Notes: generated by a model not told the origin, from the letters alone. A stretch of 64,000 nucleotides of DNA from Isoetes taiwanensis (GCA_021234155.1 JAJEKV010000159.1:1-64000); one strand, 5' to 3'; positions 1 through 12,533 are shown, counted from the stretch's first letter. A program made the numbers and translations.

Positions 1-1330
1 ATAATCTCTCATATTAGCACAATTCTCAAGTCACGAAATTATTCATTTTGTCCTTGTAGCAATTCTACGCCCCCCCCCTTGAATACAAGCTTCTTGCAAG
101 AAACCAAATGCTTTAGTGAAAGTCTTGAAGAGTTCACGATATCAACTGAAATCGGTTGGAAATACAAGTCTTGAGATGATTAAGTTATACTTTGAAAATC
201 TTTCTTGTTGTCTCTGCTTAAAGAGAGGATTCAGTCTGAAAAAAAACATCTCAAGATCTCTAAGATTGAGATTAGTTCAAAGCATCTCTCCAAGTATACA
301 GGTTGTCAATGTCTAAAACGAAGTGGGTGAAATACTTCCACCCCGATCCTGCTGGATGCCATGAGAGGAAGATTTCAAAATACAATGAATCTTCTTTGAA
401 TTAATGTCAATTGAAGATTAAAGCGAGAGGTGAAGTTGGACTATCTTTATGTTGAAACCGGAAAAAATACGAAGAAAATAGGAAAAGAAGCGGCCGAGGA
501 ATTTGAAAATCGATGACAGATTGATTTGCCAAGAACCGTCCACAAAAGGTGCAGAAGCGATAAAGAACTCCTCTGATCGGAGAAACTTGGCTTAAAGGCA
601 GGAGTCATCTCAAGTCGATTTGACCCGGTAAAGTCTACGGCTTAAAATTCTCAATCATTTGGGATATCACAAAACTCCGGGACACTCACTTTCCCTCTTA
701 TATCAAAGCTGCGATTACCATGAAGAACTCGGTAATCTTTATGAAGATAGAAAGCAAAATTATTTGTCTTAGCCGACCTTCCGACTCAGTGAACTAACAC
801 AAAGGCGGTCTAAAGATTAGTGCGTGACTCATTATAATAATAGGTGGAAACAACAAGATGATGTCGACTGTCAAATTAATCCAGTATGCATGCGATGCAT
901 GTGAAATTATCATGGTATGCATGCATGTATGAGTGGAATATGGAATATTCAGCATCTGATGACTAAGCGGTCTATGGAAAAAAAAAAAAAACAATAAAAG
1001 CAGTGGTGGTGAAATGAAAAGAACTCTATCCCCTAAGCTCAAAGGCAATGCTCGGACCCACGACATTATTCCCTGAAAGTCCGCGATGCATAGGAATAAT
1101 GCAGAATCCGCTTTCATCACGAACAAAGCGGCGACCATCAAGTTGTTTAATAGAAGCCATCCATTTTGCTGATCGGGTAGAGCCTGATGGGAATCGATCC
1201 CAGCGTCTTTAAGGATCTAAAATCTCATGATTCAAAATGTGGTTAGAATGGCGGATGGGAATCTTGCCAAATCAAAGAAAGAAGTGCTGTTGGGTTCAAG
1301 CGGATTAGTGCAAACTTTCGGAAATTGAGG
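1..1330. other. Unassigned left flank, probably decayed copia leader/gag
   Basis: No gene is supported here. The stretch lies directly upstream of a recognisable copia protease remnant on the plus strand, so its position suggests the eroded leader and gag region of that element, but no gag motif could be read. It holds a C homopolymer near 70-78, an A run near 977-989 and CATGCATG-rich sequence near 885-925. The longest ORF (minus, 794-1141) has low-complexity composition and no known motif. Confidence 0.4.
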
Positions 1331-1339
1331 ACATCATTT

Positions 1340-3480
1340 TTGGTTCACAGTACGCTAAAGTAAACCTTCTTAGTGTCGGTGGAAGTTTGACAACAAAGGC
1401 GGGATTTTCGTTCTTTTTTTGGACTTGTCCATATCATGAAAAAAGAATCCTTTACACTTTATTGATCTTCAGCGGTTGGGGCGATAGCTCAAGGGCATCT
1501 CAATGATGAAGGCTTATATCGATGGAAAACCTTTGTCAACCACGTTTTGCCTGGGAATCATCACTTGTAGCAGCTTGTATCTAAAACTTCGGGAACATCT
1601 TTTGGCATGAAAGGTATGGTCACATCGGTCCGCCTTCTTTAGTCATTGCTTCTCGGCTCAAAATGGTGCCGCGGGTTGCCTTCATTTCAAGTTAAAACCT
1701 TCTTTGTCATGCACTGCTGAGACTTGGCAAAGCAAGTCAAGCTCCTTTTCCTACAAAAGCGGTTGAGCCCAAAACCTCTTGAACTAATTCATTCGGATAT
1801 TTGTCATGCGCCTATTGCATCATTTGGTGGTCCCGGGTATTTCATTGTCCTAGTTGATGATTTCAGCCCGATTTGCTTGGGTTTTATCCTATCAAACTTA
1901 AGTCTCAAGCTTTATCTATCTTCAAAACTTTCGGTCGGTTGGTAGAAAATGAATTTTCAACAACCATCAAGGCATTGAAGCGGATAATGGAAGGAATACA
2001 TGTCTCAAGAGTTTGAAGCTTATGTGGACATCAAAGGTATAAAAAAGGAGTTAATTGTACCTTTATCATGCTCAAAAAGCGGGGTGGCGGAGGTAAAATC
2101 GAACTCATCATGGATTTAGCAAAGTATGTTAAAGCATAAAGGCTTACCACGAATTTTGGGCTGAGCGATGTGCACAACCTATGTTTCTAATCGGGGCTCC
2201 CACTAAGGCTTTAAATCGAATGCCCTATGAAGTTTTGCATGGAATCAAACCCGATGTTTCTAATTTTCCATGTTTGGATGTCTTGGCTATGCATCTATTC
2301 CTCGAGAAGTACTTCAAAAGAATGGCAAATTATCGTCGATCCACTAAAATAATTTTTATTGGATATCCAACTCACATGAAGGGATGGCCATTTGTTATGA
2401 CCACGTTACAAAAACCGTTTTGTATCTAGAAGCATACAATTTGTGGAAGGCGGTGTACTCCATGGAATTTCATCGGTGCCACTACCAAACTATGATACCG
2501 GATCAGAAATTTGTTTCAAATTGGTACATCTTCTCTATCACTTAGTTCTGATTCTATTTCTCATGTACCTCAGCTCATTACACCTTTGCACGTCCAGCGA
2601 GTCCTTAAGTCTTCAAACTAATTCTAGTTCTAGTTCTCAACCTATTCCATCTGCTCCATGTTTCCTCTCTTAGTCAAGTTGCACCATGCTGCTTGTCCTC
2701 CTCCATCTGCTTGTCCTTCTCCATCGCTTGTTCTTCTCGCAATGCGGTCCTCTTCCTCGGTTGATTCAGCAAGCCCTTATCATCCTTTTAGATCCACTTT
2801 CGATCTATTAGAACCCGTCAAATCTAAGCTCATTATCCCTTTACCTATACATCTTGAAACGGTGGAAGACCTTCCTTTTCTGATTTATCATTGGGGAGAC
2901 TCTTGTGATCAAAGCCAACACTCTTTAACTCCTATATCTGCACAAACTCCTCCACCTCGAAGGTCAGCCCGGACTTCTTTGCTTTACCATCTGTTGATTC
3001 TTGTAATCTTTGCTCTTATGGTTACGATTACGAAGAGATTGAACCCACTACATATACTCAAGCGACAAAGCATTCACATTGGTTGGCAGACCATGCAAGA
3101 GAATTGTCTATGCTTGCAAAGCAAGGGACTTAGGAACTTGTACCTAAACCCGGTGAATAAAAACATTATTGGAGCCAAATGGATTTTTAGAACTAAGTAT
3201 CATTACGATGGATCTTTGTCAAAGCATAAAGCGGTTTGGTTTGCCAAAAGGATACACTCGGCAAGGATTAGGATTTTCGCCCATGAGGCCTTTGCTCACG
3301 TAGTGTTCGGTTGGATGCATTTGCTTTTTGTCATTGCCTTGGCCGCCCATAAACATTGGCCTTTGCATCAATTAGACTTCAAATTAAACTTTTCTCAATG
3401 GCGATCTTGAAGAGAATTATATATGCAACGGCCGCCCGGGTTTTCGTGATAAAAATATCGATTATGTATGTAGACTCAAG
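1340..3480 (+). pseudogene. Ty1/copia pol remnant (protease end to RT start)
   Basis: This is a decayed copia polyprotein in which frames change repeatedly. In order one can read a protease tail ending in a NLLSVG-like motif near 1350-1390, a GAG-pre-integrase segment (WHERYGHIG) near 1600-1640, and an integrase core (KPLELIHSDIC, then YFIVLVDDFS) near 1770-1870. The integrase C-terminal part follows (APTKALNRMPYEVLHG, then IFIGYPTHMKG) near 2190-2390. The start of the reverse transcriptase is visible as NIIGAKWIFRTKYHYDGS near 3160-3215 and KHWPLHQLDFK near 3350. The reading stops at VCRLK near 3475. The next expected residues, SLYGL, occur at about 7154, on the far side of a LINE. Stops and frameshifts mean no protein is made. 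An abundance of GCGG where copia codons predict other bases suggests mutation or an odd source family. Confidence 0.85.
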
Positions 3481-3498
3481 AATAGAATAGAATAGAAT
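3480..3498. repeat. (GAATA)n microsatellite at LINE 3' end
   Basis: About three to four copies of a GAATA unit separate the copia sequence from the 3' end of the minus-strand LINE. Read in the LINE's orientation this is an (ATTCT)n tail. A second copy of the same LINE family, at 17633, abuts a different microsatellite, (CCTT)n. Confidence 0.7.
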
Positions 3499-6400
3499 AT
3501 GATTTTTATCGTCCACGAGGAGACCAATTGGCCTATGGGACCCAAGTACAAAGAGAAAGAGAAGCGGCTGATATTACTACGAGTTAAAACCCCCGCCCGA
3601 GAAGGGTTTGGAGGAAAAACCTTAGTAGCAATAAGGATCTTGACATCTTGCCGCGATTATATACATAATCACAAATGCGGTGAGGTTAATGTATGGACGG
3701 GGGCATAAAGCGAGGTCCAGCGTATCCATTACCTCCCAGTCGATCCCAACAAACCTCTGAGGAGGCCGTGCTTTCGGTAGCTCATGCAAGGCGATGGGGC
3801 ACAACTAACAGAGCATCACAGAGCCCGGATATGCTCTGGCCGGGACGGGCACGGAGGCGTGACTTTCATCCTCAATGGCCCATTGGCGGCGGCCGGACTC
3901 TGTCCTCACGCGGCTCCCGAATCCATCTCCACTGTCTCAATGCGGAGGTGGTGTGCACTTGTCTCGAATGGAAAATAATCACCACTGGCGGCTTTTTCAT
4001 GGGTAGATGGGTGCGCGGTAGTGGTGTGGGCCCCTCGTGAGCATGGGATTAACACAACATCGATAATTTGCCACCTTGACATGTGGCGGGGCCTCTGCAT
4101 CCCAAAGCTTGGCCATGAAGCAAGCATCAAGTCTTTGCTTCAAGGCGGTAGCGTTCCTTCGGTGTATGCCACTGGTCCACATCGTGTGCACGATTCCATA
4201 GCGAGAACCAGCGGGCTTGCTTGTCTTTCCAGCCCATGGCTTTGAGTCATTTCAGCGGGCCCATCGCCCTGCTTTACCAAAGCAAGGTTGGGCAGCGGCT
4301 TTCATCCATAGCCACCACCTTAAAGAAGTAAATAATGTGGCGTTCGGTAGCACCCTCATGTAATGGAAGGAAGCTTGTCTCTTGGAGCAAGATCGATATG
4401 GGACCGTGGATTTCACTCCGATTAGGGCCAAAAAGCTTTTTGTACTGCTCTAGATCGTTCAAGTGGTGAGGGATATCAGCCCCCACACGCCGCCCCATAG
4501 AGGAGGACCGGTTCAGCCAAGGCCACGAACAAATGTGCTGGTGACCCCATGCATCTGATCTACGCCTTGTGGCTGTTGTTTTGCATTGCATCTGAGGGCT
4601 TTCCGACTGCGGTGACCCATAACGATGGATGCATCCGGTGTGTGGTAGTAGAAAACTCAATGCCCAAATACTTATAAAGGCGAGCCACCTCCACTACACC
4701 CCACAGTAAGTGAATGAGGGAAAGAGCGTGGAGTGCGGGATGATGGGACCAGCAGCACCCTTGTCTTGGTCAAGTTAACTCTCATGTCGATGAATTGGCG
4801 AGAAAGTGTCAAAGCATCCGGTGGCGTTGCATGTCCTCACGGGGTATATCGCGAGCAGGCCAACATCATCGGCATATATGAGTTGCGGATTATGTGGTGC
4901 ATCAACTGAGCGCCTCCCCGTGCTCAGCTAGCCATTCTTCTAGCTGGTCAATGTACAAGCCGAAGAGCGTCGGGGATAGAGGGCGACCTGGCGCACCCAA
5001 TGCTACTAACAACGGGCTCCCCGGCGGTGTGAGAGCGGCCGGAGCAAGCCTGCATTATAGTCTGTATATAGCGTTCTACCAAGTCGGCCAGGGGTCCCTA
5101 GGCTGTCTCAATCTGTCCCCACAACTTATCGAGGCAGCGTGTCAAAAGCGCTGCGAAATCCACAAAACAAGATGCAGTTAAGCGTGGATTAGGCTATCCT
5201 CTATGAGTGTTCGCCCGGTGAAGATATGGTCAATAGTATTGATGCGGTGGAAGCCTGCACATCTTGACCCGCACTTCTCCATCCTCTGCCCAAAGTGTCA
5301 ATCGCCCAAAAATCGGCAAGCAACTTGGCAAAACAAGCCCGACCATAATGTAGATGCGATAGTTAGGCTGGGTACGTGGGGTCCCCCTTTTTGTATATGG
5401 GCACAACTCTCTTGGTAGTCGGTCGCGGGGGGAAGCCTTCTTGCAATGCCTGTTGAAGAGTCTTTGTGAGAACAGGCACCATTGGGGGCCCGACCCCGCG
5501 AGAAGCTCTGCACATACCATCCAAATCTGCTTGCCTTCCGGATTAGCGAGGCGTTGCGGGGCCATTATGACATCCCGCCGATAATGACCCGGTTACTAGG
5601 CACATGTCTGCGGAGAATGCGGTGCCCGGCTTCCCCATTGGGTCATCCCAGTGGCGCAAGTATCCCACCCATTGTTCGGGGGTAATATTTCACATGGTGA
5701 ACGTGCGGGCTTACTCAAGACCTTTCTCGAGGAAGGCCCTAGGGTGGCGGTCTAGAAGACCAAACATACATTCTTTGGTGCTCACTTAAGGTACACGGCT
5801 TTCTTGGTCTTGAGGAAGGGCGGTATTGACGGACGGCTGCTTGCGAATGGTGGGATCCAACACTTGGCGGAGCCATCGTTTCAACTCAGACATTAGGTCG
5901 CCGAACCAAGGATTGCGGGGAAAGGTGGTTGCGGCCCACATGGATGGTCGAGGCGGTCTCTCCCAAAAGCATCATCCCCTACCCTCGAAGGAGGCTGGTT
6001 CCAGTGGGCGTCTGGCTGTTGAAGTGTGGGGGGAGTTGCGGCACTCCCGGCAGCTCATGCTCAAGCATCCTCGCATAGACGCCCGCGCCATGATCATAGT
6101 CGGGGCCAACTGGTGGTACATGGGGTGTTGGGGCAATGGGTGCTTTCGGTTGGCTGCCAATCTATGCGCAGAAGAACGGGGCTGATGGTGAGGTCTACTT
6201 CCTCGTCCGACCACTGTCCCAACAGCAAGCGAGTGATCAAGTGTAGGCATTGCTCGATGCGCTGCCGCGTAATCCACCACTGCTGCGCCCCCACTGGTTC
6301 TCCGTCTACAAGTGAAGCGGTGGAGGGCCCCGACCCAGCGTGCCGACCCATTGCAAATGACCCAGTCAAAGATCTTGCCCGACAAAGGGGTGCCCGGCCA

Positions 6401-6850
6401 TCGGTCACTGGCTGTCATCGATGCCCTTGGCCAAACCATCTGCGTGGTCCATTTGCAGCACATCCCCTCGACTAGAGGTCGCGAATTTTGGGATGCTGCT
6501 GCGCTTTGTGCGGCGCATTGAAATCTCCAAGCAACATGACCTTGCCCAATTATGCATGCTCTTTGTATGTCATCATATAGATCGACATAGGGCTCTGCTG
6601 TCCACATCAAGTGCGTGTGGTAAAAGTTGCTCTCAGCATGTGGGAAGTAGCAAGCCGCCACAAAGAGGGGCCATCATGTTTGATTACACACTCGTACCTC
6701 ACGATTATCTGTTGTGTCACATGCATTACCGCAGGGGAGACCGATTGGGCCAAAGGCTGCAGGTAATAACATGCAATTCCTCCGTGTCCTCGTTTCCGGT
6801 GCACTCATTGAAGGCCGAATAAGCTGGTATCTGGCAAATCGGGGTAGGCG
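3499..6850 (-). pseudogene. Non-LTR retrotransposon (LINE), EN and RT remnants
   Basis: This is a nearly full-length but frameshifted LINE on the minus strand. The apurinic endonuclease shows LLGDFNA with GDFN at 6517-6528, then DWVIC near 6370 and a degenerate SD...SPVLLRIDW near 6180. The reverse transcriptase begins near 5565 (PNYR.IMVG, LTLWAEDGEVR) and continues with CFVDF near 5165. The catalytic YADDVGLLA has YADD at 4865-4876. The C-terminal part includes ISILLQETSFLPLHEGATERHIIYF near 4320-4400, which matches the second copy at 18281-18529. The 3' end (right of 3499) shares TTTATCGTCC and GGCCTATGGGACC with the second copy. The element sits inside copia RT. The clade was not assigned. 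Base composition is more GC-rich than the surroundings. Confidence 0.8.
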
Positions 6851-6939
6851 AGTCACGGTTAATATCGAGGCGGGTCTCGAGTTCGAGTCTCCATGGGTGC
6901 CTATATGCATGGGTAATTTGCAAAGACTTGGTAATCATT

Positions 6940-7060
6940 GTGACATGGTATAGCCTTGGATGCTCGAGGACGAGCATAGTTCTAGTGGGAGAGACTGTAA
7001 CGGGCCCATGGTAGACCGCTCGAGTATTCGAACCTTGAATGTGCCTGTGGGGTGTTCCCG
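6940..7060 (+). mobile_element. Ty3/gypsy 3' fragment: polypurine tract and LTR start
   Basis: A GCTCGAGGACGAGC-containing segment near 6958-6978 is followed by AGTGGGAGAGAC and TGTAACGGGCCC near 6984-7008. In plant chromovirus-type gypsy elements the pol end typically reads CGAGGACGA..., then a GTGGG(G)GAGA polypurine tract, then an LTR starting TGTAACG. The match is to this junction only; no gypsy coding domain or full LTR is visible. The fragment lies between the LINE 5' end and the resumed copia sequence, which adds another layer of nesting. ATGCTCG and CGAGCAT form a 7-bp hairpin across AGGA. Confidence 0.55.
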
Positions 7061-7141
7061 AGACACCGGCATAAATGGGTAGAAGTGACTACTCATAAAA
7101 GTCTAGACGGTTTTGCCCAGTTGGTTAAGGGCATGTCGGTT

Positions 7142-8267
7142 AGGAACAAGAAGAGTCTCTATGGTTTGAGACAAGCACCACGATGTTGGCACCAGAAAAT
7201 TAATGCTTTTCTTCTTGAAATGGGATATCAGCGATCAGGAGCAGATCCAAACCTCTATTTCAAAACAGAGAATAGTATGATTTCTGTCCTATTGTTGTAT
7301 GTGGATGATACTATTGTGACTGGCGATGCCATTCAGCTTATTCAGCAAACAAAGGATTGGCTTAAGCATAACTTCGAGCTTACAGATCTGAAGCTTATGC
7401 ATTATTGTTTGGGGATTGAAGTGTGGCAAACTGCAGATGGTATACATCTTACTCAACAGAAGTACATTTCAGAGTTACTAGCACAGTTTTATATGACAGA
7501 CTGTACATCTGCATTAACGCCATGTGAACCAGGCCAAAAGCTCACAATTGAAGGCCGCGAGGAAGATCTGAGATGCTACTTTGTATCGACGGTTAGTGGG
7601 GTCATTATTATATCTCACTCATACTTTCGACCCGGACATAATCTATGCAAGTAGGAGTTTTATCACGATTTATGCATAATCCAAAGAAGCCACACTGGGT
7701 TCTTTGCTCAAAGAGTCTTGCATTATCTTGGGGATACAAAAGCGAGTAAGGGATTTTCTATGAACGAGTCACTGATCCAAAGCTTCATTTGTTTTCTGAT
7801 TCAGATATGGCATCTACAGATATTACATCCAGGAAAAGTCTTACAGGGTATGTTTCTTTTTATGGAGGTAATCCTATTACTTGGAAAAGTCAGAAACAAG
7901 AGTCTACAAGTTTAAGTACAACCGAGGCAGAGCTTAAAGCACTTGTTTCTACAGTTCAGGAGTTGATGTGGATTGTCCATCTGTACGAAGATCTGGAGTG
8001 TTAACAAAGCCTGCACTTCTATTTTGTGATAACAGTGGTGCAGTGTTACATGTCAAGGATTATCAATGGCGTTTACAGATTAAACATCTTGACATTAAAC
8101 TATGTTTTATAAGGGAACAAATTGATAATGGTATGCTTACATTATCCTACTGTTCTACCTCAGATCAAGCAGCGGATGGCTTCACTAAACAACTTGCTGG
8201 TCGCCAGTTTGCTCGTATGAAGCAGATTCTGCATATTATTCCTGCTACTGTGACTTCAGGGGAATAA
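7142..8267 (+). pseudogene. Ty1/copia pol remnant (RT C-terminal part and RNase H)
   Basis: The RT resumes with NKKSLYGLRQAPRCWHQK near 7145-7190, followed by DPNLYFKTENSMISVLLLYVDDTIVTG with the catalytic YVDD at 7298-7309. Next come LKLMHYCLGIEV and GIHLTQQKYISELL. After a degraded linker the RNase H follows: SDSDMASTDITSRKSLTGYVSFYGGNPITWKSQKQ and STTEAELKAL near 7795-7950. After a frameshift come CDNSGAVLHV...HLDIKLCFIREQI and a TKQL-type C-terminus, ending with a stop at about 8265. This part is much better preserved than the plus-strand copia at 1340-3480. It could be the other side of the same insertion-split copy or a different copia copy; the junction residues are compatible with one element. 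Confidence 0.85.
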
Positions 8268-9540
8268 TGTGCTGTGGTGTCTGATATTGCCTCTTGAGCA
8301 AGGTCAAGCAATGGACATACCGCTTGCCAGTATTTAGTGATTCATATAAAAACTTCAAGGAGACATTCAATAAGATAAAATTAGACAAGTTACCAAATTA
8401 TGTAACTTGTCATATCATGGAACCTATTCTTCCAATCCTTGCGGATTGCTTGTCTTTCTTCACCTTTTTATTCATCTATAGACTTTCGAGAGGTTTGAAA
8501 AGTATATTGACAATTAATCATTTACAAACAAGCAAGTTTCTATTTATAATCAAAGGGTCTATAAATGTATGGCTTAAAAGAGAGGGGAATTGGCACGACT
8601 TAATTTGCATCATTTAAATTGAATTAGTTGTTATGAACAATTCATTTTGGGTTTTGAAAGTCAAGATTAGCCCAATATTGTTGCTCCATGTTCCTGGCAA
8701 ATAGAAACATAAAAGTCAAGCATTGCTCCATGTTCTTGAGCTTCATTTTCAATGCACTCTTTTGCTAAGAACTACACTATAGGGCTTACTTAATTGCTTC
8801 TTTTCCTTGTTCATGTACAGGCATCCTTGAGAATCAGACATGACTTGTTGCTTTTGTTGCATGTAATAGATCTGCTTTGCTCCTTAAAACCGAGAACCTT
8901 GCCAATGATTCATCTTCACAATGATGTCTTTTAAGTATAAACATCTTTAAGGGCTTTTTTAACTTCATCCACATCGTTCATCCAAATGTGGAAGTCAAAC
9001 TTGAGGTAGAGAAAAGTAAGACATGCATTCATGAGACAAATACAAACATTGTAAATCATTCAGATGCAACTGTATTAGGAAATTTTGTACAATGCACTAC
9101 AACATAGCGAGAACTTTTCATGTAATGCAATATATGAGAAGAGTGACAATACAATATGGTAGTAATGAAAAGAGTGATTGGAGCATGCTGGTGAGTCCGT
9201 TTATGATTTTAGTATTTTTTGCACAACATGAAGCATTTGCAAATTTTTAGATATAATTGTAAGTTAGTAAATTAGTCAGATAATAGCCTTGTTTACCAAT
9301 CTCTAGTGCAATTTCATATGATAGCTTTGCCACAAGCTCTTCAGTTTTTATAGTGTTGCAAGGACTACAACAAAAGATGGAAATACAAAATTCAAATCAT
9401 CCTCCTTGCTTATGTGCTCATACGCAGGTCGATAATGACATGCAGCAGATGGGGCACTCCTTTTAAAAGCTTGCATATAAATAGAGTGTTTAATTTCGAG
9501 ACTGATGATCACCAACCAATTCCACATCTTGGAGTATTAA
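8268..9540. other. Non-coding, possible copia 3' LTR remnant
   Basis: No gene is seen. The position, directly after the copia stop codon, is where a 3' LTR would lie, and TCAGGGGAA before 8265 could be a weak polypurine tract. No second LTR copy exists in the window to compare. A plus-strand ORF at 8294-8617 has no recognisable motif. The rest is AT-rich, with short imperfect repeats. Confidence 0.35.
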
Positions 9541-9990
9541 ATAGAATATATTTTATTTGTCCATTGTTCTAGGACCATATGAACAAAATACTTAAATCAG
9601 AAATGGCTTCAAATTTTTATTTGTCTAGACCATAAGCACTATAGGACAAATGACGAAAAACTTGAATCAGAAGGGCTTTTAAAATTTTATCTGTCCTAAG
9701 CCAACTGTATCCAGGGCCAAATGGAATGCAATATTCTTTTGCTAACCAAGGCTCTAAGAAATTTGAGGATTATCTAGAAATGAGCTCGCACGAATCTTCC
9801 TTTTGGAACTACTTATGAGAGTTAGCAAACTTCTCCATTGCAACTATTTCTAATGTTACCTTCCAAGGTCTAGAAATAAAATGTTAGTCCACAAAGGTAT
9901 CAACTTTTTGAATGCAGAATGACTGAAAATTATGTAATGATAGGTATCAACATTTTAAATGCAGAATGGCTGAAAATTGTGGAATAACTA
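9541..9990. repeat. Two local tandem duplications (about 72 bp and 47 bp)
   Basis: Between about 9550 and 9705 a unit containing GACCATA/GGACAAAT, AAATCAGAA.GGCTT and TTTTAT.TGTC occurs twice with divergence. At 9895 and 9942 a 47-bp unit beginning AGGTATCAAC and containing GCAGAATG.CTGAAAATT occurs twice. Both are local duplications with no coding content. Confidence 0.7.
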
Positions 9991-11570
9991 AAATAGCTAT
10001 AGCAGTCAAATGTGTCGATAGTTCTATTTTCTCATCCTGTCTGTTACCTAAGCAACATTTGTGGTGCAAATTGTTCAACTTACAAGCATGGAAATTGAAA
10101 ACCAAAGCTAAACATTCTGCCACTTTGGTTGCAGAAGGCCAAATACAAATTGGATGGGTAAGAAACTATTGAAGGATTTTACGCATATTATCATAAGAAG
10201 GAATAAACATAGAAGATTGATAGTAGACTGATTCCTACTGTGAATTCAGGATAAAGGAGTATATTCTAATTCCGAGAGCATGAAAGAGAATCCAAATATG
10301 CCAATGGGCGAAGAATGTACCTGATAAGTAAAGGGACCTTTTCAAAATATTTGAGCACGGAATACAAGAGATCCTTTTTTAAGATCAGAATCACCATAGC
10401 CAGGACCATAGGTATTATAGTCACAATAACAAGCACGTGACACTACTATTAACAAGCTTCTGCTCCGCTTGGTACAAAAATGGAATATTGCAAGTAATAA
10501 CTTGGCAGATTGGGTAAATGAATACTGCCAGTATTAACCTAGCAGAGACTGTGCAGAACAAGAAAAGTATTATGAGTGATACAATTACTCCTGGATCTGC
10601 AATTGCAGACCAGTGCCAATTGAACTGCGCAGGAAATTTCAACTCTTCAGAGGCCTGTTTATGATGTCACTAGCTACTAGCATAGGCTAAATTTGAAAGG
10701 GACTAAGAGCGAATGATTCAATAATCTAGATCATGGACAATTAGCATTTAGAACATAGATGTGAAAATTGAAACCAACTTATGACTATCATCATGCTAAC
10801 AAATATTTCCTTAGTTTCAATGGATTTTCACATCCTAAATTACATGGTAATTCCTTTTATCATTCGTAAATTACGAAAATCCACATACATACCTGTAAAA
10901 GATAGCTTGCGCAGCACTTGTATGAATTCACAGGAAGCATGAGCACAAATTCCGTCAACAGGCATCTCAATTTCGTTCTGAAAATCAACCATAATAGTCC
11001 TAGTCCGAACAGTTATCTTAAAAACGTGTCTTCCCTGAGATCTTGAACACTGCACTCCAGCAAATATTGATATCTTAAAAACGTGTCTTCCTTGAGAACT
11101 TGAATAGAGCACTTGCACAAGTTTTCCAAGCACAAATAGAACCAGTCCAGACTGACAGTAAGCTCGTCAAATCTCCATAGGAGGCTTCCTAGTTTCTTCA
11201 CATAATCTAGAAAGCTTCCTGATTTCTTCTCGTAAGCCAGAATGAGCTTTGTGAAAGCATGATTTTCTGACGCCTGTAACCCTCAATACAGATATAGAGC
11301 ATGCGGCAAGCAAGTACTGGATTGAAAGAAACGGCCCTTTGCAAAGACTTTTAACCCTAGAAAACTACACAGGCTTCCGGAAATGAAGCATATATGCGAA
11401 ACGACAACAAAATAGGTGATGTAAATCATGACATCACGAACCACAAGAAGAAATTAGGGAAACAAGAAGATGGACAATGGGGTGTAGCTTCTCGCTATGA
11501 CAGAGCAGGGGATCGATGAAGAGCTATGACAGAGCAGGGATCGACGTCCCTTCCTATCCCGTTCTCCAAT
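9991..11570. other. No clear gene; 57-bp internal duplication near 11017-11105
   Basis: Several minus-strand ORFs of under 100 codons occur, but none has a known domain. A segment containing AAAACGTGTCTTCC and a following TGAG..CTTGAA occurs twice about 57 bp apart, at about 11020 and 11077, and gives repeated GRHVFKI in one minus-strand frame. AAGCTTCCT-containing words recur near 11185-11225. Whether an exon lies here could not be decided from sequence alone. Confidence 0.4.
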
Positions 11571-11712
11571 TTTTAGGGCTTTTCTAATTTTCGTGACCGT
11601 GGATGAGAAAAAGCTTAGATCTAATGGTATATTTGCATGCCATCTCAGATTTTGCTGAGGTGGAAATGACACGTGGATAGCTTAGAATTTCAGGAAAGGC
11701 TGTAGGCTCGGT
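11571..11712. repeat. Dispersed repeat, divergent copy 1
   Basis: This stretch shares with 12402-12533 and 14984-15111 the order TTTCTAATTTTC, TAGATCTAATGGT, and ACGTGGATAGC.TA.AATT. It is the most divergent of the three copies. It lies just upstream (in minus orientation) of a minus-strand ORF at 11454-11672. The repeat may be a short non-autonomous transposon or a duplicated promoter-like segment. Confidence 0.55.
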
Positions 11713-12401
11713 AGGGCTCGGTAGTACATATTTTTTGTACCATTTCAAAGCCAAATTAGGTCAAAGTGATATAAATTGAATACTTTAGATGACGCCCCTG
11801 CATTTTGAGGTACCAGTATTTCCTAGTTTTGAAAGGCCAGGATGTGAGATTGTAGCCCTCTGTGGTGGTATTGTGAAGGTTTATGTAATGTTTTTTTAAT
11901 TTTGTTTTTATTTTCATGCATGTTGATGAATGCACTCAGCTATGTCCTTAGACAATGCATTGAAATTGCAATAAACCATGATGTATCATTGTACAGTTTC
12001 TTTAAATGAACAATTTTGTCAAGACTTTTGATCGTATTTAACTAAGTAGCAACATATATTTTCTTGAAGTTCTCTTACAAATTTATGTTTTTGGCACATT
12101 TAAGAAATCAACAATTTGTATGGTTTTTATAGATTCAGGAACATTTGTGAACTCTGTGGTTATTATGGACAACGTTTGTTTTGACTATTAGAGGAGTTGA
12201 GGAGGCATGAATGATTTCCACGATACAGAATTTGGGCACTTCATTTTCATATATCACCAAAGGAGGAACTCCAATTTTATGGATGCTAACTAAATTGCAA
12301 ATAGTATCTACAACTTGACAACCTGCACTTATCCCCCAAACAAACATATCTACATGTTGTAACTCCAGCCATTCAGCAAAATACAAGATTCTAATGTGAA
12401 A
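11713..12401. other. Non-coding gap between repeat copies
   Basis: No gene could be supported. A minus-strand ORF at 12135-12386 (83 codons) shows no family motif. Composition is AT-rich and lacks obvious repeats. Confidence 0.4.
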
Positions 12402-12533
12402 TTCTAATTTTCATAGTCCTAGATCTTGCAAAATGAAGATCTAATGGTGATAGCTATTGCCACATTAGATTCTGGTGACATGTAGTTGCTACGTGGATAG
12501 CCTAAAATTGCAAGGAGGGTTGCACGCTTGGTT
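12402..12533. repeat. Dispersed repeat, copy 2
   Basis: It begins TTCTAATTTTCATAGTCCT and ends GTTGCACGCTTGGTT, and matches 14984-15111 almost base for base except for a 4-bp indel and a few substitutions. The high identity over 2.6 kb of separation suggests a recent duplication or two insertions of one short element. No terminal inverted repeat or target duplication was found. Confidence 0.75.

Noticed and set aside
794-1141. Minus-strand 115-codon ORF
   Set aside because: Contains a poly-Phe/Leu run from an A-rich tract, has no motif, and lies in decayed retroelement flank.
5972-6661. A 229-codon open frame as a real protein
   Set aside because: It overlaps the LINE endonuclease in changing frames; GDFN lies in another frame, so this is a chance open stretch in GC-rich sequence.
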